Origin: Corallium rubrum
Taxonomy: Eukaryota; Cnidaria; Anthozoa; Scleralcyonacea; Coralliidae
Length of the DNA: 64,000 nt
NCBI GenBank assembly: GCA_964035015.1
Contig: OZ035998.1
Coordinates: 38,200,059-38,264,058, forward strand
Direction of reading: 5' to 3'
In this document: piece by piece, positions 63,360 to 64,000 of the stretch
How positions within the stretch are numbered: position 1 is the stretch's first letter
Layout of the letters: every line of letters starts with the position of its first letter
Made by a program: the position numbers and the translations under genes
The notes under the pieces: model-generated
The model's input: the letters and a program-made list of their open reading frames with translations, nothing else
Databases searched by the model: none
Told to the model about the DNA's origin: nothing

Positions 63360-64000
63360 AGGGATGATAAGCTGTGACACGAATAATCATTCATTTTTTT
63401 CGAAAGATGGTTATAGGTCCGAGTCAAGAAAAAGGTTGAAGTCAATTGACAGGTCTGCAGGTGTTGCGCACGCATCATTTTGATGAATCCTACTCGTAGC
63501 CAACAGTACGTTGTGGATAGAGATAGTTCACGGCTACCTTGGATAAAAACGCATCTATATATAAGATTGGTTTATTGTATAGTTCATGTATAGGTTGAGG
63601 AAGTTTACTTGTAACAGTGTTCAGCAAATAAATTCCCAACGCTGCCAGGTGCAGAATCATTCAGGCACAGTTTAACGCTACTTTTTGAACGTAGGGGGGG
63701 TGGGGTTAGCAGTAACTTTTTAAGCTACGTTCAAAAATCTTTTAAACCGGAATAGCATTAAACTATGTTGTATAACAGTGTTATTCTCCTGACCTTGTCG
63801 TACTTGTCTGCCATTGCTAGCTTTCATGTACTGTGCATGGAGACCACAAACATGTTGCGCGCGCAACACCCAGGAACTCGCCGATCGTTAAACCCGCCAA
63901 GTCTTTGATTTCAACTTTCCATTTTCATTTTAAGTTTCCTCAGAATTTTAGATGATTCAATATAGGGCGTAGACTTGCTCCAAGTCCGCCTCTTAGCGCT
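63360..64000. other. CEP70-like intron, nothing recognised
   Basis: No further exon of the CEP70-like gene or clear repeat is seen before the window ends. Confidence 0.4.

Overview
The window is eukaryotic: AT-rich, intron-rich, crowded with transposable elements, with no operons or bacterial signals. Four host loci can be read exon by exon. They are a secreted collagen-like gene (minus, 14064 down to at least 1038, possibly joined to a SAM-domain exon), SEM1/DSS1 (minus, 24532-20396, complete), ATIC (minus, 56244-25676, complete, 18 coding exons, 594 residues) and the 5' part of a CEP70-like gene (plus, from 56644, running off the window). The animal-type ATIC, the 5S-derived SINEs, the CR1-like LINEs and the Polinton-type genes point to an invertebrate metazoan. 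A cnidarian is my best guess, but that is inference.

Layout. 1-14 kb: the collagen-like gene, with a 7.27 kb reduced Polinton/Maverick-type fossil (2927-10198) inside one intron. That element has a 6-bp target duplication, ~0.9-1.2 kb inverted repeats and a partly mirrored set of packaging-ATPase, pX-like and zinc-ribbon genes. 14-20 kb: intergenic DNA made mostly of MITEs and fold-back elements. 20-24.6 kb: SEM1, with a Tigger-type remnant in its first intron. 25.7-56.2 kb: ATIC, whose introns carry MITEs, a hAT-type element, 5S SINEs, a tRNA-like SINE, a perfect 141-bp palindrome, a 5'-truncated CR1-like LINE and a 1.7 kb minisatellite of 28-bp units. 56.2-64 kb: a 399-bp head-to-head promoter shared by ATIC and the CEP70-like gene, whose third intron holds a 2.4 kb AGC/AGT/GGC repeat.

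ATIC performs the last two steps of de novo purine synthesis, SEM1 is a proteasome-lid and BRCA2-binding peptide, and CEP70 is centrosomal. They are not a functional cluster. The main unusual content is the mirrored Polinton-type element with telomere-like words in its ends, a candidate collagen-SAM architecture, several arrays of short self-complementary words (TTTACTC/GAGTAAA, TCACGTGAGTCAC, GAACAA/TTGTTC, TCAGCCCGGGCTGA), and a MITE family with at least seven copies and 7-bp target duplications. Very long open frames in the repeat tracts are judged not to be genes.
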